Shown: positions 1-10,716, numbered from the stretch's first letter. The stretch is DNA of 64,000 nt from an uncultured Pseudomonadales bacterium (GCA_943787595.1 CALSNA010000005.1:62001-126000); one strand, 5' to 3'. The notes: generated by a model not told the origin, from the sequence alone. Translations and numbers: made by a program.

Positions 1-203
1 AGAGTAAGTGGTCTTGAACTACGTAGGCCTTGTAATGGTAAACACACATGACCTGCACCAACATACATACTTAACAACAAGCAGGCCAACCACAACACAG
101 GCGGGCCAGTATTCCCGGTCAGGTGGTTAGCCAGTTGCAAATCCAGTTGTCGAACGCAGCCTTGCTGAACCCACAGACGCACCTGTTGTTGCAGTAGTTT
201 CAT
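1..203 (-). CDS. recD: RecD, exonuclease V alpha subunit (N-terminal part, runs off window)
   Basis: Only the first 67 or so codons are present. They begin with ATG at 203 on the minus strand, and this start overlaps the recB stop codon (ATGA-type overlap), which is typical of translational coupling. The translation starts MKLLQQQVRLWVQQG and later reads HVCLPLQGL, matching the amino-terminal domain of RecD, where a GHVCL segment follows a helical region. RecD is the fast 5'-3' helicase motor of the RecBCD double-strand-break repair enzyme. The Walker motifs lie outside the window. Position directly behind recC and recB supports the call. Confidence 0.85.
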   Translation of the reverse strand, partial: MKLLQQQVRLWVQQGCVRQLDLQLANHLTGNTGPPVLWLACLLLSMYVGAGHVCLPLQGLRSSRPLT

Positions 204-3200
204 GAATCAGAACCCATGAACAACTGCTGCAAGGCGTCTAGTACTTGCTTTTCAGGACGGTTGAACCAGACCCCACTACCGGGTTGAGCTGGGTCCATAC
301 CCCTCAGAAACAAGCAATAAAATCCCCCAAAATGATGTTCCCATTGGTAGTCTGGCAAACGTTGTTGCAGATAACAGTGCAGAGCTAGACTGTAAATCAG
401 GCACTGTAAATCATAGCGATGAGCAAGCATGGCTTGATCTATTGCTTGCTCATGATAGTCATGGCTTTGAGGACCCAGATAGTTGGACTTATAGTCAGCC
501 AGGTAATAACACCCATTATGGCAAAAGACTAGATCAATATAGCCTTTTAATAATCCTTCAAACGATTTAAAGTCAAGCTTAGAGTCAACCGCTTGGGACC
601 AGTTCTGTTCAGCAATCTGTTGCAACCGACTGGCGGCTAGCTGGATTTTTCCAGGCCCTGATACTGCCAGGTTAAATTCCATTTCTGTTAGGCGCTGTCG
701 CTTGGGTAAATCGCACAAACGCAACCCTCCAGCTAAACGACCAGCGGTCAAATCATGCTGTAAAATATCATCCAGCCAGGCTGTTAAGCCAGCTATGTCT
801 TCAACACCATAACCACCAGCTTGTAACTGGAGACTGAGCCAATGTTGTTGTTCAGCATGGTATAAATGTGCAAAATCGAGCTGTTCCAGCAGCTGATGTA
901 GAAATTGACCGTGCTGGGGACCACGGTTGAACTGGCAGGCATAACGTTGTCCAGAGGTTATTGCAGCTTCGGATGCCGCGGGCTTTGTTACCCTTTCTGA
1001 TAGCACCGGCATAACCCATGGCAAAGTTAGCTCTGATTCAGCTTTTGAGTTTGCTGGCAATGGCAAGTTGTTATCATGATTTTGTTGCATATGAGGTTGT
1101 CTTACCAGGGCTGAATAACTGGATACTTGCCAAGACGATGCAATATTGCCTCCAAATACTCTGGATTGCCTGGCTGGCTGAACAGTCCTGGCGTATTGTA
1201 ATCGACATGGCTGTGACATTGGCTCTGGCACTGATTGCCTGATAATACAACCATCGGCCTGATGAACCAATGTTGCCAAACGGGTTTCCAGCTGTAACCT
1301 AATAGCCGCGGGCCAAGCCATATCTTTAGACGCCTTAATCGAACGCTGTTGCAGTAAATATCCCAGTGCTGTATCCGGTAACCGACAGGTTTTGCCTTTG
1401 GCAACCGGCAGTAATCCAACCCAAGTGGCAAACTTGGCCCGCGTCAGTGCGACATACAATAATCGCAATTGCTCAGCCAATGCTTCTTGGTGGGCTTGCT
1501 GTAAATCCTCTGAATCGGGTCTAAGGTGAAGTACTAACTGGTTATCACGATGAAAAAATGTTTCCTGTGGTAAATTGGGTAAACTGGCAAAAGGCACGAA
1601 AACTAACGGATATTGTAGCCCCTTAGCTTTATGTATCGTTACAATTTGTACCAGATTGGTTTCACTTTCAAGACGCTGGATTTGCTCTCTAGTTTCGCCA
1701 GATTGCTCGCAAGCCAGCAACATACGCTGTTCAAACCAATGCAGCAGTGTCCAGGGAGAATCTAGACCATAACTGGCCTGTTGGAGTAATTCTGCCAGAT
1801 GACGTAAATCGGTCAACTGGCGTTCTCCGCCTTTCTGAGCCAGCCAGCGCTCAGGGATGCGGTAATCATATAGCAATTGTCGTAATAAGACGCCGATGCC
1901 TTGACGTTGCCACAATTGACCATAAGCAAAGAAATGCTCTATACGCTGACGCCACTCTGATTCATCCTGTTGCAGGCGTAGCAAGGCTGTACAGTCTAAG
2001 CCTAACAATGGAGTCGCCAGCGCTGCCCGTACCCAGTCTGCACGTCGTGGCACCAGACTTGCACGTAGCACATACCAGAGATATTCTGCTGTAGACGCAG
2101 CAAAAACTGGCTGTCGATCCGACAAATACACTGCACCTAAACCTCGCTCAGCAAGCTGATCATGTAGTAACTGAGCTTGTTGTCGGTTTGACACCAAGAC
2201 TGCCATATCACTAGGCTGTAAGGGTTGGCCGCTTAACTTGCAGGTTGTTGTCTCAGCATCATCTGGTTGTCCCAGTAGTTGAATTATCTGGTCAGCACAG
2301 GTGGCAGCCATCAGTTGTTGATAGTGCTCTGCTGTCAGCAGAGCACTATCCTGTGCTACTGCCTGTTCACTCCAAAGGTGTAGTCCATCAAGGCACTTGT
2401 CTCCCAGCCATAATTGGTCTGCCAAGCCGCTGTCATTTACCTTTGAAAAGGTAATGTCAGGATGCAAAAAGCTGTTGTCTCGTGCTGTAAACAGCTGGTT
2501 CACTGCCGTAACCATGGCTGCACAAGAGCGCCAGTTAGTAGCTAGGGTATAGCAACTATCAGCCTGTTTTTGCGCTGTAATATAGGTATTTAAATCAGCA
2601 CCACGAAAACTATAAATAGCTTGTTTGGGATCACCGATGAGCACCAGAGCGGTACCTATTTGACCATTGTAAATGGTATTGAAGATCTGTAGTTGCAGTG
2701 GGTCGGTATCCTGAAATTCATCCACCATTGCTAATGGCAACTGCTGGCGAATTCCTTGAGCCAGCCGGAGTCCGCTATCGCCTTGTAAAGCTGTGTCGAG
2801 TTGAGTCAGTAGATCATCAAACCCAAGTACCTGGCGTGCTTGTTTTAATTGCTGCAAGTATTGTGGCAATGTCTGACTAGCCACAGCTAACAGCTCAGGC
2901 AGATAATTAAACTGCAAGGTCCAATGGTCAATAGCCTCTGCTAGTGGCAACCTGGGCAAGTAGTACCCCCGTTTCAGACACGTTTCCAGTTGACGGGCGC
3001 TAAAACGATATAGGCATTTTGGCATGGCAAGATCAGCCACTTTATCGACCGCCCACTGGTTCACTTCAGCCAGCCACTGTGGCAACCAGCGCACGGGAAA
3101 TTTAACGCCGTGAAATTGATGTCGGCACGCTGACAAGGTAGCCTCAAACTCAGCACTGCCTTGAAGCCATTGCTGTTTATACTGTGATACCGTCTGACCA

Positions 3201-3892
3201 GCCGCCAGTACAGCAGCGGTAAAATCTACCCCCTTCTCAACACCTTCCAACTGTAATTTCTGACGGCTCAGCAACGGTTTCAAGGCAGTTAACAAATCTG
3301 CTGGGCTATGTAACTTGATACGTGCCAATTCACCAGCAATCAACGATGGTTGGCCATAAAATACCTGACGCCAGTAATCCACGATGGCTTGATGTTGGAG
3401 TACGCCAGTATCTGGTTGTATCTGGCAATCGTATTGGGCACCAGTCTCGAAGGCATATTGCGACAACATTCGTTGGCAAAAGCCATGGATAGTGTATATG
3501 GCCGCCTGATCCAGATCGCGTTCAGCCACCTGCAAAAGTTCCAGTAAATGCAGGCGATCCGATTCGCCGTGGCAGCACTGGAATAAAACATCGTCAGTGC
3601 AAGCTTGTTGTAATCCTTTCTCCAACAACCTGCGAGCCAGTGCAATACGCTGTTGAATCCGTAACCGTAGCTCTGCCGTGGCGGCTTCTGTAAAGGTCAC
3701 CACTAATATCTGTTCTACTCCCAGAGGCATTATTTTACCTTGATGATTGGTAAAGCCTGCTTTTCCACCGTGACCAAGTAGTAGACGCAAATACAGGTTA
3801 ACCAGTGTATAGGTCTTACCTGTGCCAGCTGATGCTTCGATTAGACGTCGACCCTGTAGCGGGAGTTGCAATACCGCCAGTGCTTCATTCAT
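200..3892 (-). CDS. recB: RecB, exodeoxyribonuclease V beta subunit (helicase-nuclease)
   Basis: A 1,230-residue protein, the usual length for RecB. It is the 3'-5' helicase and only nuclease subunit of RecBCD, which resects DNA ends, responds to Chi and loads RecA. Visible features are the UvrD-type Walker A segment IEASAGTGKTYTL near residue 19, the Walker B region VDEFQDTD, the helicase motif GDPKQAIYSFRGAD, and IVTIHKAKGLQYP in the second RecA-like half. The carboxy-terminal nuclease shows YIDLVF and LADYKSN, with the acidic residues and lysine of the RecB nuclease family. The start overlaps the end of recC by 8 bases and its stop overlaps recD, so the three form one operon. No defect seen. 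Confidence 0.97.
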   Translation of the reverse strand: MNEALAVLQLPLQGRRLIEASAGTGKTYTLVNLYLRLLLGHGGKAGFTNHQGKIMPLGVEQILVVTFTEAATAELRLRIQQRIALARRLLEKGLQQACTDDVLFQCCHGESDRLHLLELLQVAERDLDQAAIYTIHGFCQRMLSQYAFETGAQYDCQIQPDTGVLQHQAIVDYWRQVFYGQPSLIAGELARIKLHSPADLLTALKPLLSRQKLQLEGVEKGVDFTAAVLAAGQTVSQYKQQWLQGSAEFEATLSACRHQFHGVKFPVRWLPQWLAEVNQWAVDKVADLAMPKCLYRFSARQLETCLKRGYYLPRLPLAEAIDHWTLQFNYLPELLAVASQTLPQYLQQLKQARQVLGFDDLLTQLDTALQGDSGLRLAQGIRQQLPLAMVDEFQDTDPLQLQIFNTIYNGQIGTALVLIGDPKQAIYSFRGADLNTYITAQKQADSCYTLATNWRSCAAMVTAVNQLFTARDNSFLHPDITFSKVNDSGLADQLWLGDKCLDGLHLWSEQAVAQDSALLTAEHYQQLMAATCADQIIQLLGQPDDAETTTCKLSGQPLQPSDMAVLVSNRQQAQLLHDQLAERGLGAVYLSDRQPVFAASTAEYLWYVLRASLVPRRADWVRAALATPLLGLDCTALLRLQQDESEWRQRIEHFFAYGQLWQRQGIGVLLRQLLYDYRIPERWLAQKGGERQLTDLRHLAELLQQASYGLDSPWTLLHWFEQRMLLACEQSGETREQIQRLESETNLVQIVTIHKAKGLQYPLVFVPFASLPNLPQETFFHRDNQLVLHLRPDSEDLQQAHQEALAEQLRLLYVALTRAKFATWVGLLPVAKGKTCRLPDTALGYLLQQRSIKASKDMAWPAAIRLQLETRLATLVHQADGCIIRQSVPEPMSQPCRLQYARTVQPARQSRVFGGNIASSWQVSSYSALVRQPHMQQNHDNNLPLPANSKAESELTLPWVMPVLSERVTKPAASEAAITSGQRYACQFNRGPQHGQFLHQLLEQLDFAHLYHAEQQHWLSLQLQAGGYGVEDIAGLTAWLDDILQHDLTAGRLAGGLRLCDLPKRQRLTEMEFNLAVSGPGKIQLAASRLQQIAEQNWSQAVDSKLDFKSFEGLLKGYIDLVFCHNGCYYLADYKSNYLGPQSHDYHEQAIDQAMLAHRYDLQCLIYSLALHCYLQQRLPDYQWEHHFGGFYCLFLRGMDPAQPGSGVWFNRPEKQVLDALQQLFMGSDS

Positions 3893-6800
3893 GAGGCATG
3901 ATCTGCAGCTGATTGTACAAGGGTACTAACAAGACCTGAGCCAATTGTCTGATAGCATTTAATAGTTCTGGGCACCAATGTGGAAAACATCGTTTAATAT
4001 AGCTATCGTTGCGATCTCCACGCTGGCGATACCCCCCTGTATAAGCTTTGGCAGCCATTTTATCGGCTCTGGCCAGCACCGCCTCAGCAGATTGTAAATA
4101 GCCAATCTGGTCTGTTGTAGGTGGACACCAGAGTTGCTTGAACCAGATCCACATGGCCTGCTCCAGCCAACAGATTGGACTGGCACAACCCTGTACATAG
4201 CACTGTAGAAGTTGTTGTAGCTGTTGGGCAGCTTGGAATTGATTTAGGGGCTGGAACTGATAGGTGTGATGGCTGTCTAACAAGCGAGTTACTCGTGGGC
4301 TACTACTGGGGCAGGCAACTTCTTGCTGACAATAAACACAATGTTGCACCCAGGCGCTTAATAAGTCCCCTAAAGTAGCTTTACCTGGACGCCAGTGCAC
4401 CAAACCTGCTGTAGTAACTGCTTCCAATTGCCCATTCAGTAGACCAGCAAGGCTGTCAAAATGTACGACAAACTGGGGCTGGGCTGTCAAATCCAGTTTA
4501 TCCAGTTGTCGCAGTTGAGCTGCCAGGTCCTGGCGATATTGAGCCACTTGGAAAGCACCAAAAGGTGCTGCCGGCAAGCGACCACTGGCTAGCAAGGTAT
4601 CATCAGTGGTTCTACCAACCAGATTGGTAGCCAACAGCTCTTGCTGTAACTGATATCGATCCAGCCCTGTTACTGCAAAAGGCTCTTCATCTGTCAATTC
4701 CAATTGCAATTGTGACCATTGTAAACCCAGTTGTCGTTGACAATAATATCGCACCGGATGACGAAAAAAGGTCAGTAACTCACTCAACTCAATTGGCTTT
4801 GTTCTTTTGATTACCGGGGATGGAAAGGATTCAGCGGCAAGAAATGGTGTGGCTTGTCGCAACGGTTGTACCGATTCAATAGCCCAGTGTTCAGCATAGG
4901 AAAACCAGTTGCTGGCCACAGACTCAAAATAAACTGCACCGTAAGGGTGCAGAGGGTGCCTTTGGGTTAAACGAGCTGCCCAATCCTCATCATGAGACTG
5001 CGCCACACTTGTAGTTGACGCTCCAAGGGGATAAACGCGATCACAATAAGCCAGCAGTTCAGACACCAGCACTGACGCAGAACGAACGCTGTTATCCCGT
5101 ACATCCTGGCCAACATAACTGATCAGCAGGCGTTCCTGAGCTGCCAGCAAGGCTTCTAGGAATAAGAAACGGTCATCATCCCGGCGACAGCGATCTCCTG
5201 GTCGCTTCTGAGTGGCCATTAAATCAAAATTGACCACTGGTGAATTGCGAGGATAGTCTGAATCATTCATGCCCAGTAAGCCCACTACCTTGAAGGGAAT
5301 AGCTCGCATGGGCATCAAGGTGCAAAAATTGACCCGGCCGGTCAAATAACTTTGGCTGAGGCAACTGCGCTGTAACTGCTGCTTAAACCAATCCAGGATA
5401 ATTGATCCCGCAATGGCGCGCTCATTCAGTCCAGCATGGTGTAATTCCTGCTGCAAGATCTGTAGCTGGGCACGAAGCACCTGCATACTGCTCCAATCCT
5501 GTTCAGACAGTTCTGCTACAGATTCATTGGCCGGGTAAAAATCCACCAACAACTCCCCCAGCAATATAATCCACTGTTGTCCTGGCAAAGCTCCACTCAA
5601 CTGTTGACGATAATCTGCCAACTGTTCCACAAATGCAATTAGCGCTCCCAGTAGGGGGCCATCGGTGCCTGCAATGGGAGCAGTTGGCACATTGCCAGCA
5701 TAACAGAGATTACTATACGGTTCATGGCTGCCCATGGTATAAGCCAATACTAACCGTTGCAGACCACGCTGCCACCCGTGGTTGGCAGGTTGCCCAGAGT
5801 CTGCTTCCAAGCCCCAGTGAATCGCTGCATCATCCAACCAGGCACCGATTGTATCTAACTGTGTTTCAGCAATATTGCATGTCCTGGCAATAGCTTGAAC
5901 CCTCAGTAAATCCATTACTTCAGTCACTGTCATACGACTATCGGGCAAAGCCAGTAAAGCCAAAAAACTGGCAATGACGGGCTGATCTGATATTTCGGTG
6001 CGATCACCAATAGCGTAGGGAATGCATTGGTTCCGGTTATCCCGGGCTGCAAATACTGCGTCAATCAAGGGACTGTATACCAACAGATCAGGCACCATCA
6101 CCACTATATCACGTGGGGACAGCCCAGCTATATATTCAGGTGCATCTGGATCAAACAGCGCCAGCAGTTGATCATGTAAAACTTCCAGTTCCCGTAGCGG
6201 GCTATGGCATGAGTGAATGCGGATACTCAGATCCGGTTGTGCTAATACTACACTGCCTTCACACAAATTGAGGATATCCGTCTGAATGGCCGCTAACAGG
6301 CCAGAACCTGTAGGCTCAACAAAAGCATCCACTTCAGCTTGCTCACCTGCTGCTAACTGACTCAAAAAATCTCGTTCTAGTTTACCTAAGCTAGCCAACA
6401 GGCTATTGCCTACTACCGCTAATGACTTGCCAGCCTCCTGTGGCTCTAGTCCTGCAGTCAATTGTGCTGCTGTTTTTAACCAGCCAGTACGTGGTTGGCC
6501 TTGCCATTGTTGCCGCTGCTGCCGACGCAAATGATCAAGCCAGCGCTGATCAATAATATCACCCCAATAGTAACGACTCGGATTAGGCAGCAACATGTGC
6601 ACCTGAGTGTGCTGGGCCAACGCTCGCAATAAATTCAGTATCGGGGGTGGTAAAGCTGCTATACCAAACACAAACAGCCGTTGTGGTAATTGCTGTTGAA
6701 ACTTGTCTGGCAGATGTGGCCGCTGTAATAAGGCCAACAACTGAAAATACAGACTGGCCCGGTGGCAAACTGACTGGCCCATGCTTTGGGTTAGATCAAC

Positions 6801-7313
6801 CAGGGCACGCCATAACTGCGGTTGCCAGCTTTGGTCGGCTTGTTCTGCTCCCAGTTGTGCGCCATCTTGCCAAGCCTGAATCCATTCAGGGCGATACACC
6901 AGATATTGATCAAACAGATCCGCTATACCTTGAGCCAAAATATGGCATTGGCGCTCACTGGTATTCACGCGCAATGTATCACTCAAATTGTCAAAATCAT
7001 CAGCCATGTAATTGGGCAATAGTTGCCACAATTTCCAGCTCATAGCGGGTTTAGTAAATGTGTTGTCTTTAGGCACATCTGATAGCAAGTCAACATACAA
7101 TTGCCAGATAAAACTAGCCGGCAATGGGAATACCACATTGGCTGCAATGCCCTGTGCAAGAGCCAACTCTTGCTTGAGCCACTGGGCCATACCCGGGCTC
7201 TGAACCAGAACCTGTTCACTGCTCAAGGGATCTTTCAGAGGCTCTATTGTCTGCAAATGCAGCAGTAAATCCTTAAGTAAATCTAGGCGATTAGAATGAT
7301 AAACCCGCAGCAA
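3885..7313 (-). CDS. recC: RecC, exodeoxyribonuclease V gamma subunit
   Basis: A 1,142-residue RecC, the subunit that recognises Chi and splits the DNA strands in RecBCD. The amino terminus (YHSNRLDLL, then VLVQSPGMAQWLKQELA) is diagnostic for the family, as is the carboxy-terminal FFRHPVRYYCQRQLG. RecC is an inactivated helicase-nuclease, so no Walker A is expected and none is seen. The best start is TTG at 7313, since no in-frame ATG lies before the conserved YHSNRL. It is the first gene of recC-recB-recD and its promoter should lie in the spacer above 7313. Intact recBCD is notable here because strongly reduced symbiont genomes often lose recombination genes. Confidence 0.97.
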   Translation of the reverse strand: MLRVYHSNRLDLLKDLLLHLQTIEPLKDPLSSEQVLVQSPGMAQWLKQELALAQGIAANVVFPLPASFIWQLYVDLLSDVPKDNTFTKPAMSWKLWQLLPNYMADDFDNLSDTLRVNTSERQCHILAQGIADLFDQYLVYRPEWIQAWQDGAQLGAEQADQSWQPQLWRALVDLTQSMGQSVCHRASLYFQLLALLQRPHLPDKFQQQLPQRLFVFGIAALPPPILNLLRALAQHTQVHMLLPNPSRYYWGDIIDQRWLDHLRRQQRQQWQGQPRTGWLKTAAQLTAGLEPQEAGKSLAVVGNSLLASLGKLERDFLSQLAAGEQAEVDAFVEPTGSGLLAAIQTDILNLCEGSVVLAQPDLSIRIHSCHSPLRELEVLHDQLLALFDPDAPEYIAGLSPRDIVVMVPDLLVYSPLIDAVFAARDNRNQCIPYAIGDRTEISDQPVIASFLALLALPDSRMTVTEVMDLLRVQAIARTCNIAETQLDTIGAWLDDAAIHWGLEADSGQPANHGWQRGLQRLVLAYTMGSHEPYSNLCYAGNVPTAPIAGTDGPLLGALIAFVEQLADYRQQLSGALPGQQWIILLGELLVDFYPANESVAELSEQDWSSMQVLRAQLQILQQELHHAGLNERAIAGSIILDWFKQQLQRSCLSQSYLTGRVNFCTLMPMRAIPFKVVGLLGMNDSDYPRNSPVVNFDLMATQKRPGDRCRRDDDRFLFLEALLAAQERLLISYVGQDVRDNSVRSASVLVSELLAYCDRVYPLGASTTSVAQSHDEDWAARLTQRHPLHPYGAVYFESVASNWFSYAEHWAIESVQPLRQATPFLAAESFPSPVIKRTKPIELSELLTFFRHPVRYYCQRQLGLQWSQLQLELTDEEPFAVTGLDRYQLQQELLATNLVGRTTDDTLLASGRLPAAPFGAFQVAQYRQDLAAQLRQLDKLDLTAQPQFVVHFDSLAGLLNGQLEAVTTAGLVHWRPGKATLGDLLSAWVQHCVYCQQEVACPSSSPRVTRLLDSHHTYQFQPLNQFQAAQQLQQLLQCYVQGCASPICWLEQAMWIWFKQLWCPPTTDQIGYLQSAEAVLARADKMAAKAYTGGYRQRGDRNDSYIKRCFPHWCPELLNAIRQLAQVLLVPLYNQLQIMPHE

Positions 7314-8029
7314 GAGACGGCCCGTCCTACAAATTGGCTAAAGTACCGCAAGAGACCGTTGGGCTATTGATTATGCATCAAACCAATATTTACCTGATTA
7401 AGCTGATTGCTATCGTCATAGTCATGCATTTACTGTAACTGATAGATTAATACAAGTTTGATAACACCAACGGTTAAACAAGCTCAGATTATCAGCTAAG
7501 CCTACCCAGACTGCAATCACTTATAAGATTGCGGTACAGTTCCTTGTGGATTTAGGGTAGTACAATGTATTAAATGAATTGAAAGACTCCTGTGTTTGGG
7601 AGCACGATCCAGCATTTGTATGGATTAAGCTACATAAGGTCCAAGTACAAGGTACATATCAGTATTTCTGTGTGTGGCAATTAATTTCTGATCTGTTTTT
7701 GAGCCAGGTCGATTAATTTTGGTGGTCTTTGCAGGGTATATCCAGCCGGTTATGAGATTCGAAAACAACTGTGTAAATTCAGGATGTAGAGATAAAGGGT
7801 TTGCTGGCCAGTATATGGATTGGCGGTAAGTATTTGTTCTGGACATAACTTATCCCCACAGACAGATTTCCACGGCTGAATTGGACATGCTGTGATGTTT
7901 GACAGTGCCATATAGATAGCCTTATTGCATTTAACAGTAACCTGTCATTGGTAAGTAAAACTGATCCCATCTGTGAATTAATTTAAGGTTTTTTTGACAG
8001 TGTTTAAAGCGACAGGATTCATTATATGG
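7314..8029. other. Spacer between recC and IS21 remnant
   Basis: About 0.7 kb without a supportable gene. It should contain the recC promoter. Short open frames (for example 7625-7846 minus) have no recognisable domain and no good start. Confidence 0.5.
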
Positions 8030-8466
8030 TTAAATCATTGAACAATGGTGGGTTATCCTGTCAAATAAAGCGGTTGGTATTTCGGCGTTACCAAATACAC
8101 TGGCCTGTTCACCGGAATCGAGGCTAGCCATGATGATGCTAGTGTTTTCACACTGTTTGCTAACCAGATAAAACAAAAGAATACCACCTGATTTGAGTAA
8201 TAGGATATAGCCCATCTCATCAATAATCAGGTAATTGGTTTGTCATAAGGCTTTTCAGCAATATCAGTATGTTTTTCTGTATAGCGGACACCACATGATC
8301 TAGGGTGGCAAATTCCCTTTAGTGAGCACAGCGATTTTGACAGCCAATACAGCATGCTTCCCGTTACACCAGTTCGACTTCAAGCAACTGTTATAAAGCT
8401 TTCTGCCAGACTAGTAGCCTCCTGCTATTGATCAGCTTTGAAAGAGCTTATGCCATGACGTAGCAT
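8030..8466 (-). pseudogene. IstB-like helper ATPase of an IS21-family element, degraded
   Basis: The minus strand reads NYLIIDEMGYILL, then a segment ending ALFDRITHHCSMI. These are the Walker B (LIIDELGY) and carboxy-terminal (AILDRLLHH) signatures of IstB, the AAA+ ATPase that assists the IS21 transposase. A plausible original start MLRHGISSFKADQ lies at about 8466, but the frame between it and the Walker B region contains stops and shifts, and the Walker A segment is not readable. Only faint remains are visible above 8466 where istA should be. The element is dead. It lies just downstream of the colitose genes and may mark how they arrived. Confidence 0.75.
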
Positions 8467-8609
8467 TTTGGTTTAGTGAGTGAATCAATGAAGCGAATCA
8501 TTAACACACCGCCACAGTTATCATGATTGAATGACATCATTGCTCGTAGCGTTGACAATGGGCTAACGGCAAGGCCTAGAGTTGGGCATAAGCTAATTTT
8601 GCATTTACA

Positions 8610-9788
8610 TCACAAGACATTGGCTATTACTGACTCTAAGTAATCAATTTCTTTGGTGATGTCTACGTGATGATTGCCAACAAATAAGCCATTTGCATCG
8701 AGATACGATGCATTGGTCATCTCTCCATGAATATCATAATCGAAGTATGCCAGCACTTCGCTATTTTTGAGAAAATTACCAGTGACGATAGGACGACACT
8801 CTATATCTTTTTCACGAAATAAATGGACTAACTCAGTACGCGATATAGGGCTGTTCTCTTTGAGAATTATAGAAAATCCGAACCAACTGCTGTCGCCGAT
8901 TGCGCTTTGAATATCAATAAAGGGATGATCTGTAAATCGCTGTCTGAAGTAGGCTGCATTGCTACGGCGCTTGGCGATAAATTCAGGCAACTTTCTGATT
9001 TGTTCAACACCTATAGCACCACTCATCTCGAGTGGTCTAACGTTGTATCCTGGAAGCATAAACTTAAATGCTTCTTGGAAAGGATCATCTTTTTTGACTC
9101 CACTGACTAAATTTTTCTTTGGTAAATTTCTTGTCCAGCCATGTGCACGGATACACAATAAAATATGATAGATTTCCTCATCATTGGTGATCACACATCC
9201 ACCTTCCATGGTACTAATGTGATGGCTGAAAAATGAACTAAATGTGCCCATCAAACCAAATGTGCCTGCATATTGTCCTTTAAAAGAGGCACCTAATGAT
9301 TCACAGTTATCTTCTAAAAGCGTGATATTTCGATTGGCTATAATGGATTGTATTTTGTCAAAATCGTTGGGGTTTCCAAGTAGGTTTACCGCTAATATAG
9401 CTCTGGTTTTAGCTGTCACAGCTTGCTGTAAATGATTTAAATCAATATTTAGAGTTGCTTTATCAATATCAACAAACTTGAGTTTTAATCCATACTGTTG
9501 AAGTGGAAAATATGTTGTTGACCAAGAAACTGCCGGCACGATAACTTCATCGCCACGCTTTAACTTGCGTGAGTTGTCCTTGGTGAAGAACATTGCAGCA
9601 ATCATAAGTAGGTTTGCTGTGGAACCCGAGCTAGTCATAATCGCATAATTGGAGCCAATAAATTTGGCAAAGTCAGACTCATATCGACTCACCTGTTCAC
9701 CCATTGAATACATATCAGATGCTATTACCCGGTGAATTGCATTGATCTCGTTATGATCCCATGTGCTTGATGCTAGATTATAGTTCAT
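8610..9788 (-). CDS. colD: ColD, GDP-4-keto-6-deoxy-D-mannose 3-dehydratase
   Basis: A 392-residue PLP enzyme of the DegT/DnrJ/EryC1 fold. It removes the 3-hydroxyl of GDP-4-keto-6-deoxymannose to give the 3,6-dideoxy intermediate on the way to GDP-L-colitose. The sequence closely resembles E. coli ColD along its length: LASSTWD at the start, SSGSTANLLMIAA, VPAVSWSTTYFPLQQYG, LLEDNCESLGA, CIRAHGWTRNLPKKN and ECRPIVTGNFLKN. The PLP-binding lysine of ordinary sugar aminotransferases is replaced by histidine in SHHISTMEGG (His189), the hallmark of the ColD dehydratases. Its start overlaps colC by 11 bases. Alternative: perosamine synthase, which is excluded by the histidine. Confidence 0.92.
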   Translation of the reverse strand: MNYNLASSTWDHNEINAIHRVIASDMYSMGEQVSRYESDFAKFIGSNYAIMTSSGSTANLLMIAAMFFTKDNSRKLKRGDEVIVPAVSWSTTYFPLQQYGLKLKFVDIDKATLNIDLNHLQQAVTAKTRAILAVNLLGNPNDFDKIQSIIANRNITLLEDNCESLGASFKGQYAGTFGLMGTFSSFFSHHISTMEGGCVITNDEEIYHILLCIRAHGWTRNLPKKNLVSGVKKDDPFQEAFKFMLPGYNVRPLEMSGAIGVEQIRKLPEFIAKRRSNAAYFRQRFTDHPFIDIQSAIGDSSWFGFSIILKENSPISRTELVHLFREKDIECRPIVTGNFLKNSEVLAYFDYDIHGEMTNASYLDANGLFVGNHHVDITKEIDYLESVIANVL

Positions 9789-10707
9789 GGTTTACCTTCT
9801 GCAGATAAAAATTATATGCTGCCCTAATTCCTTCGGTTAACCCGGTTTTGTAGCGCCAGCCAAGACTTTCAAGCTGCGTGACATCGACGAGTTTTTGACG
9901 CATACCAACTGGTTTGCTTAAGTCATACTTAAACGAACCTTCAAATCCAATGACCGCTGCTGTGGCAGCATAATATTCCTTGATTGAATAATCATACCCC
10001 AAGCCAACATTTAAATTTTGTGGTATCTGATGCATACGATCAGTGGCGAACCATATGAAATCGGCTAAATCTGCCGCACACATAAATTCTCGCCGAGCAG
10101 TGCCATCGCCCCAGATATCTACTGTTTTTCCGCCCACAACCTTAACCTCATGAATCTTACGGATTACAGCTGGAATAAGATGCGAATGCCTAGGATCAAA
10201 CTTATCATATCGGCCAAATAGATTACACGGGATGACGGTTTTATAAAGCTTAGCTGGATCTTCCTTAGAGATATATTCACACAGTCTCGTTGAGACTGAC
10301 TTTGCCAGGGCATAGCCCTCATTAGTCGGCTCTAACGGCCCGCCAAGTATTAAATTCTCAGTAAGGGGACTGACTGCATCTTTAGGATACATACAAGAAC
10401 TTGCCAGATTGATTAGGTTTTGGATCCCTAACCTGGCTGCAATTGCAATAACATTAAGTCCCATGTCAATATTTTCAGTGAGAAAGTCAACTGGATGTGC
10501 AATATTGGCCTGTATACCGCCAACACGCCCAGCAGCATGGATAACAATATCTGGTTTTAATGCCAACAAATATGTTTTAACATGTTCTCGGTCTAATAAA
10601 TTTAGCTCACTACTGGAAGGGTATATTATTTCGTGGTGCTTCGCTTTTGGATGATCCAAAATGTTACGGCCAACCATACCACTTCCACCCGTAAGAAAAA
10701 TCTTCAT
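9778..10707 (-). CDS. colC: ColC / GDP-fucose-synthase-like epimerase-reductase
   Basis: A 309-residue short-chain dehydrogenase of the extended type. It has the NADP-binding GGSGMVGRN at the amino terminus and the catalytic tyrosine-lysine pair in GYALAKS, with SSCMYP before it. It belongs to the GDP-L-fucose synthase (Fcl/WcaG) group. Because it overlaps colD and follows gmd by 9 bases, it most likely acts as ColC, carrying out C-5 epimerisation and C-4 reduction to GDP-L-colitose. The colC versus fcl choice rests on the neighbouring colD. If it works only on the fucose route, the cell would make GDP-L-fucose as well. Confidence 0.85.
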   Translation of the reverse strand: MKIFLTGGSGMVGRNILDHPKAKHHEIIYPSSSELNLLDREHVKTYLLALKPDIVIHAAGRVGGIQANIAHPVDFLTENIDMGLNVIAIAARLGIQNLINLASSCMYPKDAVSPLTENLILGGPLEPTNEGYALAKSVSTRLCEYISKEDPAKLYKTVIPCNLFGRYDKFDPRHSHLIPAVIRKIHEVKVVGGKTVDIWGDGTARREFMCAADLADFIWFATDRMHQIPQNLNVGLGYDYSIKEYYAATAAVIGFEGSFKYDLSKPVGMRQKLVDVTQLESLGWRYKTGLTEGIRAAYNFYLQKVNHEL

Positions 10708-10716
10708 AATCTTTGC

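Noticed and set aside
6647-7045. 132-codon plus-strand frame inside recC.
   Set aside because: Shadow of the recC coding sequence on the other strand.
8610-9788. Perosamine synthase (aminotransferase) as the function of the PLP gene.
   Set aside because: The PLP lysine is replaced by histidine in the ColD manner and the sequence follows E. coli ColD throughout.
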